From IMG/VR virus record IMGVR_UViG_3300049783_000235, positions 1 through 20,447 of that record: a stretch of DNA of 20,447 bases; one strand, written 5' to 3'. Position 1 is the stretch's first letter. Each line of letters starts with the position of its first letter. The stretch comes from a virus. Below the pieces are notes generated by a model, which worked only from the letters and a program-made list of their open reading frames with translations, did not search any database and was not told where the DNA came from. Positions 13,720-20,219 of this stretch are shown in pieces. A program made the position numbers and the translations under genes.

Positions 13720-13775
13720 GAAGAGTTTTACCTCTTCGGCTCTAATGACACTTTCCGTAAACTCTTTACGAAGTG
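13720..13775 (-). promoter_or_regulatory. Structured 5' leader with two hairpins
   Basis: Hairpin one pairs CACTT and CGTAAA (13749-13761) with TTTACG and AAGTG (13765-13775), with a 2-nt bulge and a 3-base loop. Hairpin two pairs GAAGAG (13720-13725) with CTCTTC (13732-13737). Both lie between promoter and ribosome site and leave the ribosome site free, as in mRNA-stabilising leaders. Confidence 0.5.
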
Positions 13776-13783
13776 CTTATTAT

Positions 13784-13791
13784 TATTTAGC
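13784..13791 (-). promoter_or_regulatory. Late promoter variant (GCTAAATA)
   Basis: GCTAAATA on the minus strand lies just after the terminator at 13800-13822 and 90 nt before the ATG at 13694. Confidence 0.4.
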
Positions 13792-13799
13792 TCTTTTGT

Positions 13800-13822
13800 A
13801 AAAAATAGGCTATTATCAGCCT
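13800..13822 (-). terminator. Rho-independent terminator overlapping a stop codon
   Basis: On the minus strand AGGCT pairs with AGCCT across a 6-base loop, followed by a T-run (ATTTTTT). It overlaps the TGA of the 13816-14187 gene and ends the long operon that begins at 16772. Confidence 0.75.
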
Positions 13823-14187
13823 TTTTTGGCTCTCTGATGTAGTAATCTTAGCATCTGTACATACCCAGGGCCTGCTGTGACTATGTCATCCAGCATTTTA
13901 AGTGCCGGCAAGTACCCTTTTACCATTGTACTCGGTACTGACTTGCCATTTAATGCTAGTTCTAAAAACTTTTTGGTGAGCATCATATTGCTTTGCCCTA
14001 CAATCATTCTATAAAGAAGTAAGTCTCTTGCTTCAACACGCTGTTCAATGCGATCAAAGGCACCTTCATCTAATTCTTCTAGATTGTTAAACACTAATTG
14101 TAGTTCATCCAACTTCTCAAGTAATTCTACAGACTCTTTGTCCGGAGATATATCTTGATCGTTTTCTAATGCTCGGATAAAATCCAT
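13816..14187 (-). CDS. Helical unknown protein, operon end
   Basis: This 123-residue protein is almost wholly helical. It starts MDFIRALENDQDISPDKESV, then DELQLVFNNLEELDEGAFDR and RVEARDLLLYRMIVGQSNMM, then a C-terminal LPALKMLDDIVTAGPGYVQM and a basic end HQRAKKG. No catalytic or membrane features are seen. Its ATG overlaps the upstream stop by one base. It is the last gene of the 13816-16772 operon. Confidence 0.75.
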   Translation of the reverse strand: MDFIRALENDQDISPDKESVELLEKLDELQLVFNNLEELDEGAFDRIEQRVEARDLLLYRMIVGQSNMMLTKKFLELALNGKSVPSTMVKGYLPALKMLDDIVTAGPGYVQMLRLLHQRAKKG

Positions 14188-14594
14188 TACTTGCCTCGGG
14201 CCATTGCTCTTGCTTTTGCGTCAATCTCGTCATCACTTGGACCAGCGTCAAAATCATCTTCTGGCTCATCTACTGGTTCTGGGTCTTTAACTACCGGCTT
14301 AATTGGGCCAGTCTTTTTAGCAAGTTCAATAAACTCCATTGCGTCCTGTTTTGAACAACCACTATCTTTTAGTAGTTCAGGCAAGGTACGTGGTCCCCAC
14401 GTTGTGCCAAAGCGTGTTAGCGCATCACCAAATGCAGACATTCTATTTGACTTTGCAATTTCTTCGTCTGGTGTAGTTTTTGTTATCTTCATCTTTGCAC
14501 TTAGGTCCATTAGTGTGCGGCCCATTGTTGCAAAGTGTTTTGTCTTAGGATCATCACCGTAGTTAGATTCTGTTACTATCTCATTCATTTTCAT
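14187..14594 (-). CDS. Unknown protein with shared start tag and acidic tail
   Basis: This 135-residue protein starts MKMNEIVTESNYGDDPKTKH. A helical region follows (ATMGRTLMDLSAKMKITKTT), then TRFGTTWGPRTLPELLKDSG. A Pro/Asp/Glu-rich tail starts at about residue 95, and the end is basic (DAKARAMARGK). The N-terminal form M-x-M-N-E-I fits the tag seen across the block. AAGGA lies 10 nt before the first ATG; a second ATG two codons on is also possible. It belongs to the operon that carries the ligase-like gene. Confidence 0.75.
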   Translation of the reverse strand: MKMNEIVTESNYGDDPKTKHFATMGRTLMDLSAKMKITKTTPDEEIAKSNRMSAFGDALTRFGTTWGPRTLPELLKDSGCSKQDAMEFIELAKKTGPIKPVVKDPEPVDEPEDDFDAGPSDDEIDAKARAMARGK

Positions 14595-14609
14595 TGTATT
14601 AGTTTCCTT

Positions 14610-15695
14610 TTAGTTCGGTTGCCATCTAGAGCGTGGAACCAATTTAATCTTTGATTTTTGAGCAACGTAACCTTCACCGCCGCGTTCGTCGCCTGTTGAT
14701 GCTTTAATGTCTGCATCAGCATCGTCTAGTTGATCTATAATATCATCCTTTGCTAACATAATTTGTTTTACCAAACCAAATATAGCTAGAAGTGCTTGTG
14801 GCGACTCGTTATGCATTGCCTGTATCTTTGCCTGCTTGTTAGCACTAACCTTACTAGTGCCTAGCCAATCAAAGAATCCCTTTTCAATATTCTGTAATTG
14901 TTTTGTTCGTGTCATATGGTTAACATAGGTATAAATTATGTTCTTCATATCACTTAACCCTTTCACCGGAGCAAGGAATGAATCAATTAATTTTCCATTC
15001 TTTTGTACCAGCTTACGTATACTATCTGTTTCGCCTGACTTCACAGTTGGCTGATGTGATACATAAGTTTGCCCTAGTACTACAACATCTTTACTGTTTA
15101 GTTCACCTACTTGGTTAACTGGCTGTCCGTCTTTGTCTCCAAAGGCATTATATCTTGTGTGTACTGTAACTCCTACTTTAGACTGAGCAATGCGTTTGCC
15201 CATGTCACTGTTAACATCTACAGTATAAGTTACTTTGTTTGGTGTAAATTGTATTTTACCATCTGTTATTGTATATGGATTACCTGGATGGTATAATAAG
15301 TCTCCGTATACATATTGGTTTGTACTTGGAGGAGTTGAGCTTTTTAGTATGTCAAATATCTGTGCCATATCATTGCCGAACTTCTCGCGCCACTCTTCGC
15401 CCTTGCCACTAGTCTTAATAAACTTAGCAAGGTCTGCAGATGATGTTGAACGCTGTCTTCCCCAGCCATTCTTACCAACCATAACAAACTCGCCGTTGTC
15501 TTCGCGTCCCCAATAGATAGTTGGATTGCCGTCCCACTTAATAGCAACGTCTGAACTATCTGTTCCTAGGTTGTCTAGTATGTCTGCGGCCTTGTTTGCG
15601 CCTTGCGACCCGTCAACAAACACTAGGTCCTCTAAGTGTTGATACTCACGGCCAACTTTTGCTTCTGTTAATATGCGGAATTCACCAAATCTCAT
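14610..15695 (-). CDS. Ligase-like covalent nucleotidyltransferase candidate
   Basis: This 361-residue protein contains IKWDGNPTIYWGR with K53-x-D-G56, the pattern of motif I in DNA/RNA ligases and capping enzymes, where Lys takes the AMP or GMP. YVYGDLLYHPG (128-138) could be motif III. Near the C-terminus, EGYVAQKSKIKLV (341-353) resembles motif IV (E-G-x-V) and motif V (K-x-K) of T4 RNA ligase 1. The gap between III and IV, about 200 residues, is longer than usual and would mean a helical insertion. I recall uncharacterised cyanophage proteins ending similarly. The start peptide MRFGEFRILTEAKVG strongly resembles the T4 internal-protein targeting peptide MKTYQEFIAEARVG. The gene overlaps its upstream neighbour by four bases. 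The substrate is unknown. Confidence 0.6.
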   Translation of the reverse strand: MRFGEFRILTEAKVGREYQHLEDLVFVDGSQGANKAADILDNLGTDSSDVAIKWDGNPTIYWGREDNGEFVMVGKNGWGRQRSTSSADLAKFIKTSGKGEEWREKFGNDMAQIFDILKSSTPPSTNQYVYGDLLYHPGNPYTITDGKIQFTPNKVTYTVDVNSDMGKRIAQSKVGVTVHTRYNAFGDKDGQPVNQVGELNSKDVVVLGQTYVSHQPTVKSGETDSIRKLVQKNGKLIDSFLAPVKGLSDMKNIIYTYVNHMTRTKQLQNIEKGFFDWLGTSKVSANKQAKIQAMHNESPQALLAIFGLVKQIMLAKDDIIDQLDDADADIKASTGDERGGEGYVAQKSKIKLVPRSRWQPN

Positions 15696-16519
15696 TTTAC
15701 TAATACGCTCGCTAATGTAACAATTCTACTTAGTTGCTTGTCGGCTAATGATTCAAATGTTGACTCAGGTACTTGTTTACCTGCCTTCTCCATTGTTTCT
15801 TTCCAAGGAGCAATAAGCTCTTCGTAGTTTGGATCTTTCTTTAAAAATGCAAGCATTGTTTCTACAGTAATTGTATCAGATTCTTTTGCTCCTTTGCCTA
15901 GTAGCATAGGTGCAATATCATTCCAGTTAGAAGCAACTACTTCATCGCCTTGTGCAGGATCAACTAAGCCAAACTTAGGACTAAATTTTAAGCCGCGTCC
16001 TCTTGCAATACTTGATAACAATATAGCTCTGTCTGTTCCGCCAAACTGTGGTGTGCCGCCTCGCTTTGCTCCACGTTGGAACTCTGGGTTGTCAGTAAAC
16101 ATAAAGTCTGTTTGCACATATCCATTCTTGGAGTTGCCTGCAATAGGTGTACGGAAGTGAACTTGATCGCCTGCATTATGAATCCAGCCGTCTGTCTTCT
16201 TGCGGCCTTTGTTCATAATAGCTTCGTCATCAATGCCTTTTGATTTTAACCAACTAGTAAGTTTAGCAATCAATTGTTCTTTGCTGATTTTACTTGCGTC
16301 TGTATTTAAGTCTAGGTCACCGGAACTATTCTTTTCAAACTCTCCATCTGGATCGTTCTTCTTACCTGTTGTACCTAACCAATCTTCTTCATCGTAGACT
16401 AAGCCTGTAATCTTTTCTATAAAGTTTATTGAAGCTTGTACGTCTTTGGTTGCAATGCGCTGAGTAAGAGGTCCTTGCTCAGATTTAAATATGTTGCCGC
16501 CTTCTTTAAGTATTGTCAT
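15692..16519 (-). CDS. Pol-beta-type nucleotidyltransferase candidate
   Basis: From the ATG at 16519 the product is 275 residues. An in-frame TTG at 16534 is less likely because GAGAG is placed for the ATG. DWLGTTGKK (46-54) and SSGDLDLNTD (65-74) give a possible G-[G/S/T] and D68-x-D70, and NGYVQTDFMF (132-141) gives a third carboxylate, D138. Together these match the order of the nucleotidyltransferase superfamily, though the gap between the first two motifs is long. The remaining sequence has GGTDRAILLSSIARGRGLKF and a helical end. It couples by ATGA overlap to the ligase-like gene, so the two probably act together, perhaps in end repair of RNA or DNA. It starts MTILKEGG. Confidence 0.55.
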   Translation of the reverse strand: MTILKEGGNIFKSEQGPLTQRIATKDVQASINFIEKITGLVYDEEDWLGTTGKKNDPDGEFEKNSSGDLDLNTDASKISKEQLIAKLTSWLKSKGIDDEAIMNKGRKKTDGWIHNAGDQVHFRTPIAGNSKNGYVQTDFMFTDNPEFQRGAKRGGTPQFGGTDRAILLSSIARGRGLKFSPKFGLVDPAQGDEVVASNWNDIAPMLLGKGAKESDTITVETMLAFLKKDPNYEELIAPWKETMEKAGKQVPESTFESLADKQLSRIVTLASVLVK

Positions 16520-16772
16520 TTTTTTTACTCTCAATAATTCTGTTAATACTTCTCTTAAACTTGCGTGGATCGCCTGATTTAATACTGTTAATAAATCTAC
16601 GTTCTAGCTCAGATGCGTTATCCTGATCATAAGTTCTATGTATCATGTTTAATAAATTAATAGAGCTTTCAATAATATTACTCGCCGAGGCTTCAATCAA
16701 TAGATCATTATTATCCTTGGGTCTACCAATATTGTTTAGTTCTTCAAGTATACTTCTAGTTTTTTTACGCAT
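16506..16772 (-). CDS. Small helical unknown protein, first gene of operon
   Basis: This 88-residue, charged, helical protein starts MRKKTRSILEELNNIGRPKD. SASNIIESSINLLNMIHRTY and ASELERRFINSIKSGDPRKF follow, then KRSINRIIESKKNDNT. It has AGGAAAG before the ATG and overlaps the start of the nucleotidyltransferase gene by 14 nt. It opens the 16772-13816 operon. The ELERRFINSIKSGDP...R.INRIIE core looks conserved, but no function is known. The context suggests a partner or virion-packaged protein acting with the two enzyme candidates. Confidence 0.72.
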   Translation of the reverse strand: MRKKTRSILEELNNIGRPKDNNDLLIEASASNIIESSINLLNMIHRTYDQDNASELERRFINSIKSGDPRKFKRSINRIIESKKNDNT

Positions 16773-16793
16773 TGGTTTACTTTCCTATATTTG

Positions 16794-16801
16794 TATTTAG
16801 T
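16794..16801 (-). promoter_or_regulatory. Late promoter variant (ACTAAATA), minus strand
   Basis: ACTAAATA on the minus strand lies 22 nt before the ATG at 16772. It stands back to back with a plus-strand octamer at 16811. Confidence 0.4.
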
Positions 16802-16810
16802 TACAATAAC

Positions 16811-16818
16811 AATAAATA
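16811..16818 (+). promoter_or_regulatory. Late promoter variant (AATAAATA), plus strand
   Basis: AATAAATA on the plus strand lies 24 nt before the lipase ATG and about 13 nt before its ribosome site. One mismatch to the T4 late octamer. Confidence 0.4.
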
Positions 16819-16841
16819 AATGTACATTATGGAGGGCACAC

Positions 16842-17609
16842 ATGCAAGGTATAGAAAAGTTAAGTTTTTTAGAACGTTCATTGTTATTCGCTAAGTTATC
16901 AAGTGTAGCATATAGTAACATATCGGACGCTAAAAAGCAAGCAAAAAAATTAGGATTCACGACTGTAGAATTTTATGACAAAGAAGGAGCTCAAGCATAT
17001 CGTTTTATGAACAAAACGGATTTAGTAATCGCTTGTAGAGGAACACAACCAACAGAGTTTAACGACATCAAAGCAGATTTAAAAGCATTGCCAGTACTGG
17101 CTGAAACAATTAGTAGAGTACACAGAGGATTTAAAGCAGAAGTAGATGTGCTTTGGCCTATGGTTGAAGAAGATGCATTGCGTAAAACAAATGTAAACAA
17201 GACACTTTGGTTCTGTGGACACTCGTTAGGTGCAGCTATGGCAACAATCATGGCTAGTCGTTGCAAGCACAATATTGATCTAAATGATCCAGTACAATTA
17301 TTTACTTACGGTTCGCCTCGTGTAGGGTGGAAAGGTTACTGTAATAGTTTAAACGTTGAGCACCATAGATGGAAAAATAATAACGACATCGTTACCACTG
17401 TGCCTCCAAAATTTTTAGGTTACAAGCATCATGGAACTGAAAACTATCTTAATGCTTATGGACTAATTCGTACACCTACCGGATGGCAACTATTCAAAGA
17501 CAAGTGGCGCGGCATCTGGATGGGGCTAAAGCAAGGTAAGATAGACAGCTTCTCAGATCATAGCATTGACGAATACATCAAACATATTGAAACAGCGTTA
17601 GACGAATAA
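16842..17609 (+). CDS. Class 3 lipase (alpha/beta hydrolase)
   Basis: From the ATG at 16842 the product is 255 residues. GGAGGG 6 nt upstream decides this start over an earlier ATG at 16791. The catalytic residues are S128 in GHSLGAA, D182 in [10 protein letters not shown] and H240 in [16 protein letters not shown] (65-70) and VHRGF (93-97) match the conserved class 3 lipase strands near the oxyanion hole. [12 protein letters not shown] at 155-166 is also typical. No signal peptide is present, so it is cytoplasmic or packaged. The family cleaves acylglycerols or phospholipids. A role in host membrane breakdown or lipid turnover is possible. It is on the strand opposite to its neighbours, flanked by divergent promoters, which suggests later insertion as a unit. 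Confidence 0.9.
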   Translation: MQGIEKLSFLERSLLFAKLSSVAYSNISDAKKQAKKLGFTTVEFYDKEGAQAYRFMNKTDLVIACRGTQPTEFNDIKADLKALPVLAETISRVHRGFKAEVDVLWPMVEEDALRKTNVNKTLWFCGHSLGAAMATIMASRCKHNIDLNDPVQLFTYGSPRVGWKGYCNSLNVEHHRWKNNNDIVTTVPPKFLGYKHHGTENYLNAYGLIRTPTGWQLFKDKWRGIWMGLKQGKIDSFSDHSIDEYIKHIETALDE

Positions 17610-17621
17610 ACTACTAACGCT
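17594..17621. terminator. Shared bidirectional stem-loop between convergent genes
   Basis: AGCGTTAG (17594-17601) pairs with CTAACGCT (17614-17621) around a 12-base loop. It spans the stop codons of both the plus-strand lipase and the minus-strand prs gene. TTTCTTC follows on the plus strand. It probably ends both transcripts, though neither T-run is strong. Confidence 0.55.
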
Positions 17622-18530
17622 TTCTTCGTTTGATACTCTACGTATTGCTTCACCAAACAAAGGCGCGACACTTACCTGTCGTGTCTTTTTGCAATTTTTA
17701 GGACAACGATTACCAATACTGTCAGTGATTACTAGTTCCTCAAGTACACTCTTTTCAACCTTTTGACATGCTTCGCCTGATAATACGCCGTGTGTGATAT
17801 ATGCACGAACACTTAGAGCGCCTGCATCCATAATAGCTTTCGCTGCACTACACAATGTTCCACCACTATCAATAATGTCGTCTACTAAGATAGCGTGTTT
17901 ACCTTTAACTTCACCAATCAGCGCCATTACTTCACTCTTGCCTGCTTCTGGTCTACGTTTGTCTACAATAGCAATGTCCCCATGGAACATGTCTGCAAAC
18001 TTACGAGCTCTAACAGCACCGCCTGCATCTGGTGATACAAATACTGTAGGCTCTTCTGTGTTTACTTTATACTTGATGTCTTTGGCAAACACTTTACGGC
18101 TTGTTAAATCGTCCACCGGAATATCAAAGAAGCCCTGTATCTGTCCTGCGTGTAGATCCATTGTAAGAATCCTATCAGCGCCTGCGGTTGTTAATAAGTT
18201 TGCAACTAGCTTTGCTGTAATAGGAGTACGTGAAGCACTCTTACGATCTTGTCTAGCATAACCAAAGTAAGGAATAACAGCAGTAATACGACTAGCACTA
18301 CTTCGCCTTGCGGAATCAATCATTATCAAAAGTTCCATTAAACTGTCATTAACAGGAGTTGATGTACTTTGTACAATAAACACATCCTCGCCTCTAACAT
18401 TTTCTTGAAACTCAACATTTGTTTCACCGTCTGCGAATGTTGATATTGTTGCTGGTACTAGTCCGGCAAAACAGTGTTCTGCAATGTCTTGGGCCAACGT
18501 CCTGTTGCTGTTGCCTGCAATTATTTTCAT
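17598..18530 (-). CDS. prs: Ribose-phosphate pyrophosphokinase
   Basis: This is a full-length PRPP synthetase of about 310 residues. It has [20 protein letters not shown], the ATP-site segment [20 protein letters not shown], the divalent-ion site [18 protein letters not shown], the flexible loop KRRPEAG and the PRPP loop [10 protein letters not shown]. All key sites are intact. The C-terminal third contains CPKNC, an unusual addition. The ATG at 18530 is chosen; a TTG two codons upstream at 18536 is nearer the AAGGA site and is an alternative. The enzyme makes PRPP from ribose 5-phosphate and ATP, feeding nucleotide (and NAD) synthesis alongside NrdAB. Its 3' end overlaps that of the lipase gene by 12 bases. 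Confidence 0.95.
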   Translation of the reverse strand: MKIIAGNSNRTLAQDIAEHCFAGLVPATISTFADGETNVEFQENVRGEDVFIVQSTSTPVNDSLMELLIMIDSARRSSASRITAVIPYFGYARQDRKSASRTPITAKLVANLLTTAGADRILTMDLHAGQIQGFFDIPVDDLTSRKVFAKDIKYKVNTEEPTVFVSPDAGGAVRARKFADMFHGDIAIVDKRRPEAGKSEVMALIGEVKGKHAILVDDIIDSGGTLCSAAKAIMDAGALSVRAYITHGVLSGEACQKVEKSVLEELVITDSIGNRCPKNCKKTRQVSVAPLFGEAIRRVSNEESVSSLFV

Positions 18531-18586
18531 CTTCAAACTGTGTCCTTTCCGCTATGGATGGTTAAATGTTTAATGCTTATACTGTA

Positions 18587-18614
18587 ATTATAACATCATA
18601 TTGATATAAGTCAA
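18587..18614 (-). promoter_or_regulatory. Sigma70-type promoter for prs
   Basis: TTGACT (18609-18614 on the complement), a 16-nt spacer and a perfect TATAAT (18587-18592) lie directly after the terminator of the transporter gene. The leader is about 50 nt. Confidence 0.75.
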
Positions 18615-18646
18615 GAGAAAAGGTTGTGCCGTTGAACACAACCTTT
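18614..18646 (-). terminator. Rho-independent terminator
   Basis: On the minus strand AAAGGTTGTG pairs with CACAACCTTT, a 10-bp stem with an 8-base loop, and runs into TTTTCTCTT. It ends the transporter gene just before the prs promoter. Confidence 0.82.
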
Positions 18647-18651
18647 AAGTA

Positions 18652-19611
18652 TTAAAGTCCGTTAGGAACGATAACGTAATGTATCATCAGTACTAGTGCA
18701 ACACTTGCTCCTAGACCAATCATCATCTTCATAAAGTCTCTTCCTACTAATGGAAACACACTCTTAAATTTATGCTTGCCTGTAAACTGTGCAATAGCAA
18801 GTTCACGTCCAGCCAGCATACCAACAAACACCCAAGTTGTTGACATAGGTATATCGTTTAGTTCTTTAAAGAAGTACAAACACATCCAATAAAACAAGTC
18901 AATTAGTGTAGCACTTCTTACATAACGTGTGTTGTGTTTTTCTAATACAATCTGTTGTATCTTCCCGCCCCGTTCTCTAAACATAAAGAACAAGCCTATT
19001 ACAAAGACAGCTGATATTAACAACATAAGATCTACAGGAACTACACGTGGCAAGAATACAGCAATGTTAGCCATGTCATGACTAAGCCATGTCCACCACA
19101 AGCCGCCTGTTGCAAACCATTGTGCTATGCGCCAATAGTTCTTGTTCTTCTCTTGTACAGCTTCGCCTTCGTCTAAGGTTCTACTAACTACATACCAAAC
19201 AGCATATGCAAACATTGCCGCAATGCCATATCCCATGATGCTCTTCATCAACATCTTTTCTAGCACAAAGGTACTTGCGAAAGCACTCAACACTAGAAAG
19301 GATGTTGATACCGGTACACCAAGTCTTGTAAGTACTACAAGTATGCCTGGAGCAGCTGCATGATACCATTGTATTTCTTCCCATGGTATTTTATTAAGTC
19401 TGCCGTAACTAATGTCGCCGCCGTTTGTATACCAACCATACCACAAGGTTGCAAGTAACACTGTACTTGCGGCTCCCCATAATGTTTTATAGTTGAATCG
19501 CTCATTGTTTGATGCCATCCATGTACCGAGCGTTTGTACTGAATCGTTTGCTATCACAGCGTATGCTGCAAATAGGAACCCGGTTAGGCTCCATAAGGTG
19601 AGTGCGTCCAT
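18652..19611 (-). CDS. PiT/Pho4-type inorganic phosphate transporter
   Basis: From the ATG at 19611 (AGGAG 8 nt upstream; the GTG at 19653 has no such site) the product is 319 residues with about eight to nine hydrophobic spans. It shows the duplicated PiT signature. AYAVIANDSVQTLGTWMASN near the N-terminus and WLSHDMANIAVFLPR in the middle match the GANDVANA-type repeats. RLGVPVSTSFLV and ELNDIPMSTTWVFVGM match the two G-x-P-x-STTH-type loops. Some residues differ from the consensus, and the protein is shorter than bacterial PitA, so it may be a minimal or altered carrier. The expected role is phosphate uptake in the inner membrane, useful to a phage in phosphate-poor seawater. A sigma70 and a late promoter overlap upstream, so it could be expressed throughout infection. 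Confidence 0.8.
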   Translation of the reverse strand: MDALTLWSLTGFLFAAYAVIANDSVQTLGTWMASNNERFNYKTLWGAASTVLLATLWYGWYTNGGDISYGRLNKIPWEEIQWYHAAAPGILVVLTRLGVPVSTSFLVLSAFASTFVLEKMLMKSIMGYGIAAMFAYAVWYVVSRTLDEGEAVQEKNKNYWRIAQWFATGGLWWTWLSHDMANIAVFLPRVVPVDLMLLISAVFVIGLFFMFRERGGKIQQIVLEKHNTRYVRSATLIDLFYWMCLYFFKELNDIPMSTTWVFVGMLAGRELAIAQFTGKHKFKSVFPLVGRDFMKMMIGLGASVALVLMIHYVIVPNGL

Positions 19612-19707
19612 TTGTTTATCTCCTCTGCTTGCCGCTTTTTCCACGGCGCTCACATAATAAGAGCAAGCTCAACGATGCCTGCCTTTAGAACATTATTGTT
19701 CCACTTT

Positions 19708-19715
19708 TATTTATA
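19708..19715 (-). promoter_or_regulatory. T4-like late promoter (TATAAATA), transporter
   Basis: Exact TATAAATA on the minus strand, about 97 nt before the transporter ATG. It shares bases with the sigma70 -10 box at 19713-19718. Confidence 0.65.
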
Positions 19716-19741
19716 GTAACATTACCATTTGAGCATGTCAA
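19713..19741 (-). promoter_or_regulatory. Sigma70-type promoter overlapping the late promoter
   Basis: TTGACA (19736-19741 on the complement), a 17-nt spacer and TACTAT (19713-19718). The -10 box runs into TATAAATA (TACTATAAATA), a compact dual promoter for early and late transcription of the transporter. Confidence 0.7.
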
Positions 19742-19820
19742 CCGGTAGTGTTATGCGTTACGTGCATAGCGGGTATTTCCATAAAGCATTAGGAAAAACA
19801 TAAATCAGGCTGTACTATTG

Positions 19821-19828
19821 TATAAATA
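19821..19828 (+). promoter_or_regulatory. T4-like late promoter (TATAAATA), rightward genes
   Basis: Exact TATAAATA on the plus strand. The transcript would carry a leader of about 175 nt with the hairpin array at 19875-19960 before the first gene at 20007. Confidence 0.65.
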
Positions 19829-19874
19829 ACAGTGTTAAGACAGTCGCAATGACGGTTTTGACAACACACAGACA

Positions 19875-19960
19875 CATTGGATAGACAATGCGGATCATCC
19901 ATCCGTTACAAGTGATTGACGAGCACCAAAGGTGCTTGCACCGCCGGGGAAGTTCCGGGG
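19875..19960 (+). ncRNA. Candidate structured RNA: four tandem hairpins
   Basis: Four hairpins stand in a row on the plus strand. CATTG/CAATG is at 19875-19890 (6-base loop). CGGAT/ATCCG is at 19891-19905 and abuts the first with no gap. CGAGCACC/GGTGCTTG is at 19920-19938, 8 bp with one G-T pair and an AAA loop. CC-g-CCGG/CCGG-GG is at 19941-19960 with one bulged base. No T-run follows, so this is not a terminator. The 19612-20006 gap holds no supported gene, only this array, the divergent promoters and a few weak inverted repeats. It may be a riboswitch, a regulatory leader or a separate small RNA. I recognise no known family. Confidence 0.45.
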
Positions 19961-20006
19961 TATTGCTATTCCTCAAGCATCCAAAACATAGAAACAGGAG
20001 ATCACT

Positions 20007-20219
20007 ATGAAAAAAGTGTTTAAAGTCCTACGAGTATTGTTTGGATCTAAACCATCCATGAAAAACGATTCGTATCTCGTATGGGCTCGAACAGAGTACA
20101 AGAATGATTGGCAATTTGCTTATCAACACATGCTCGAAAACAACGGAGCCGCACCGACCCGCAAGGACTTACATCCTTGGAACGAAGGCGCAAACAAAAA
20201 TTTACAAGGATGGGTATAA
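20007..20219 (+). CDS. Small basic protein of unknown function
   Basis: This 70-residue protein starts MKKVFKVLRVLFGSKPSMKN. An aromatic-rich middle follows (SYLVWARTEYKNDWQFAYQH) and the end is APTRKDLHPWNEGANKNLQGWV. The N-terminus is an amphipathic basic helix. AGGAG lies 6 nt before the ATG. The stop overlaps the next start by one base (TAATG). It opens a plus-strand operon behind the structured leader; no homologue is recognised. Confidence 0.72.
   Translation: MKKVFKVLRVLFGSKPSMKNDSYLVWARTEYKNDWQFAYQHMLENNGAAPTRKDLHPWNEGANKNLQGWV

Noticed and set aside
16519-16526. Run of eight A on the minus strand as a second slippery site
   Set aside because: It lies directly before an ATG start and no frame continues across it into another coding region.
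16520-16534. TTG start adding five residues to the nucleotidyltransferase candidate
   Set aside because: The ATG at 16519 has a placed GAGAG and needs no rare start.
19654-19690. AAGGCAGGC shared with the 13270 region as a repeat element
   Set aside because: Only nine bases match and the flanks do not, so chance is sufficient.
19858-19886. TTGACA with a possible -10 at 19880-19886 on the plus strand
   Set aside because: The -10 (GATAGA or ATAGAC) matches poorly, and the region is better explained by the hairpin array.
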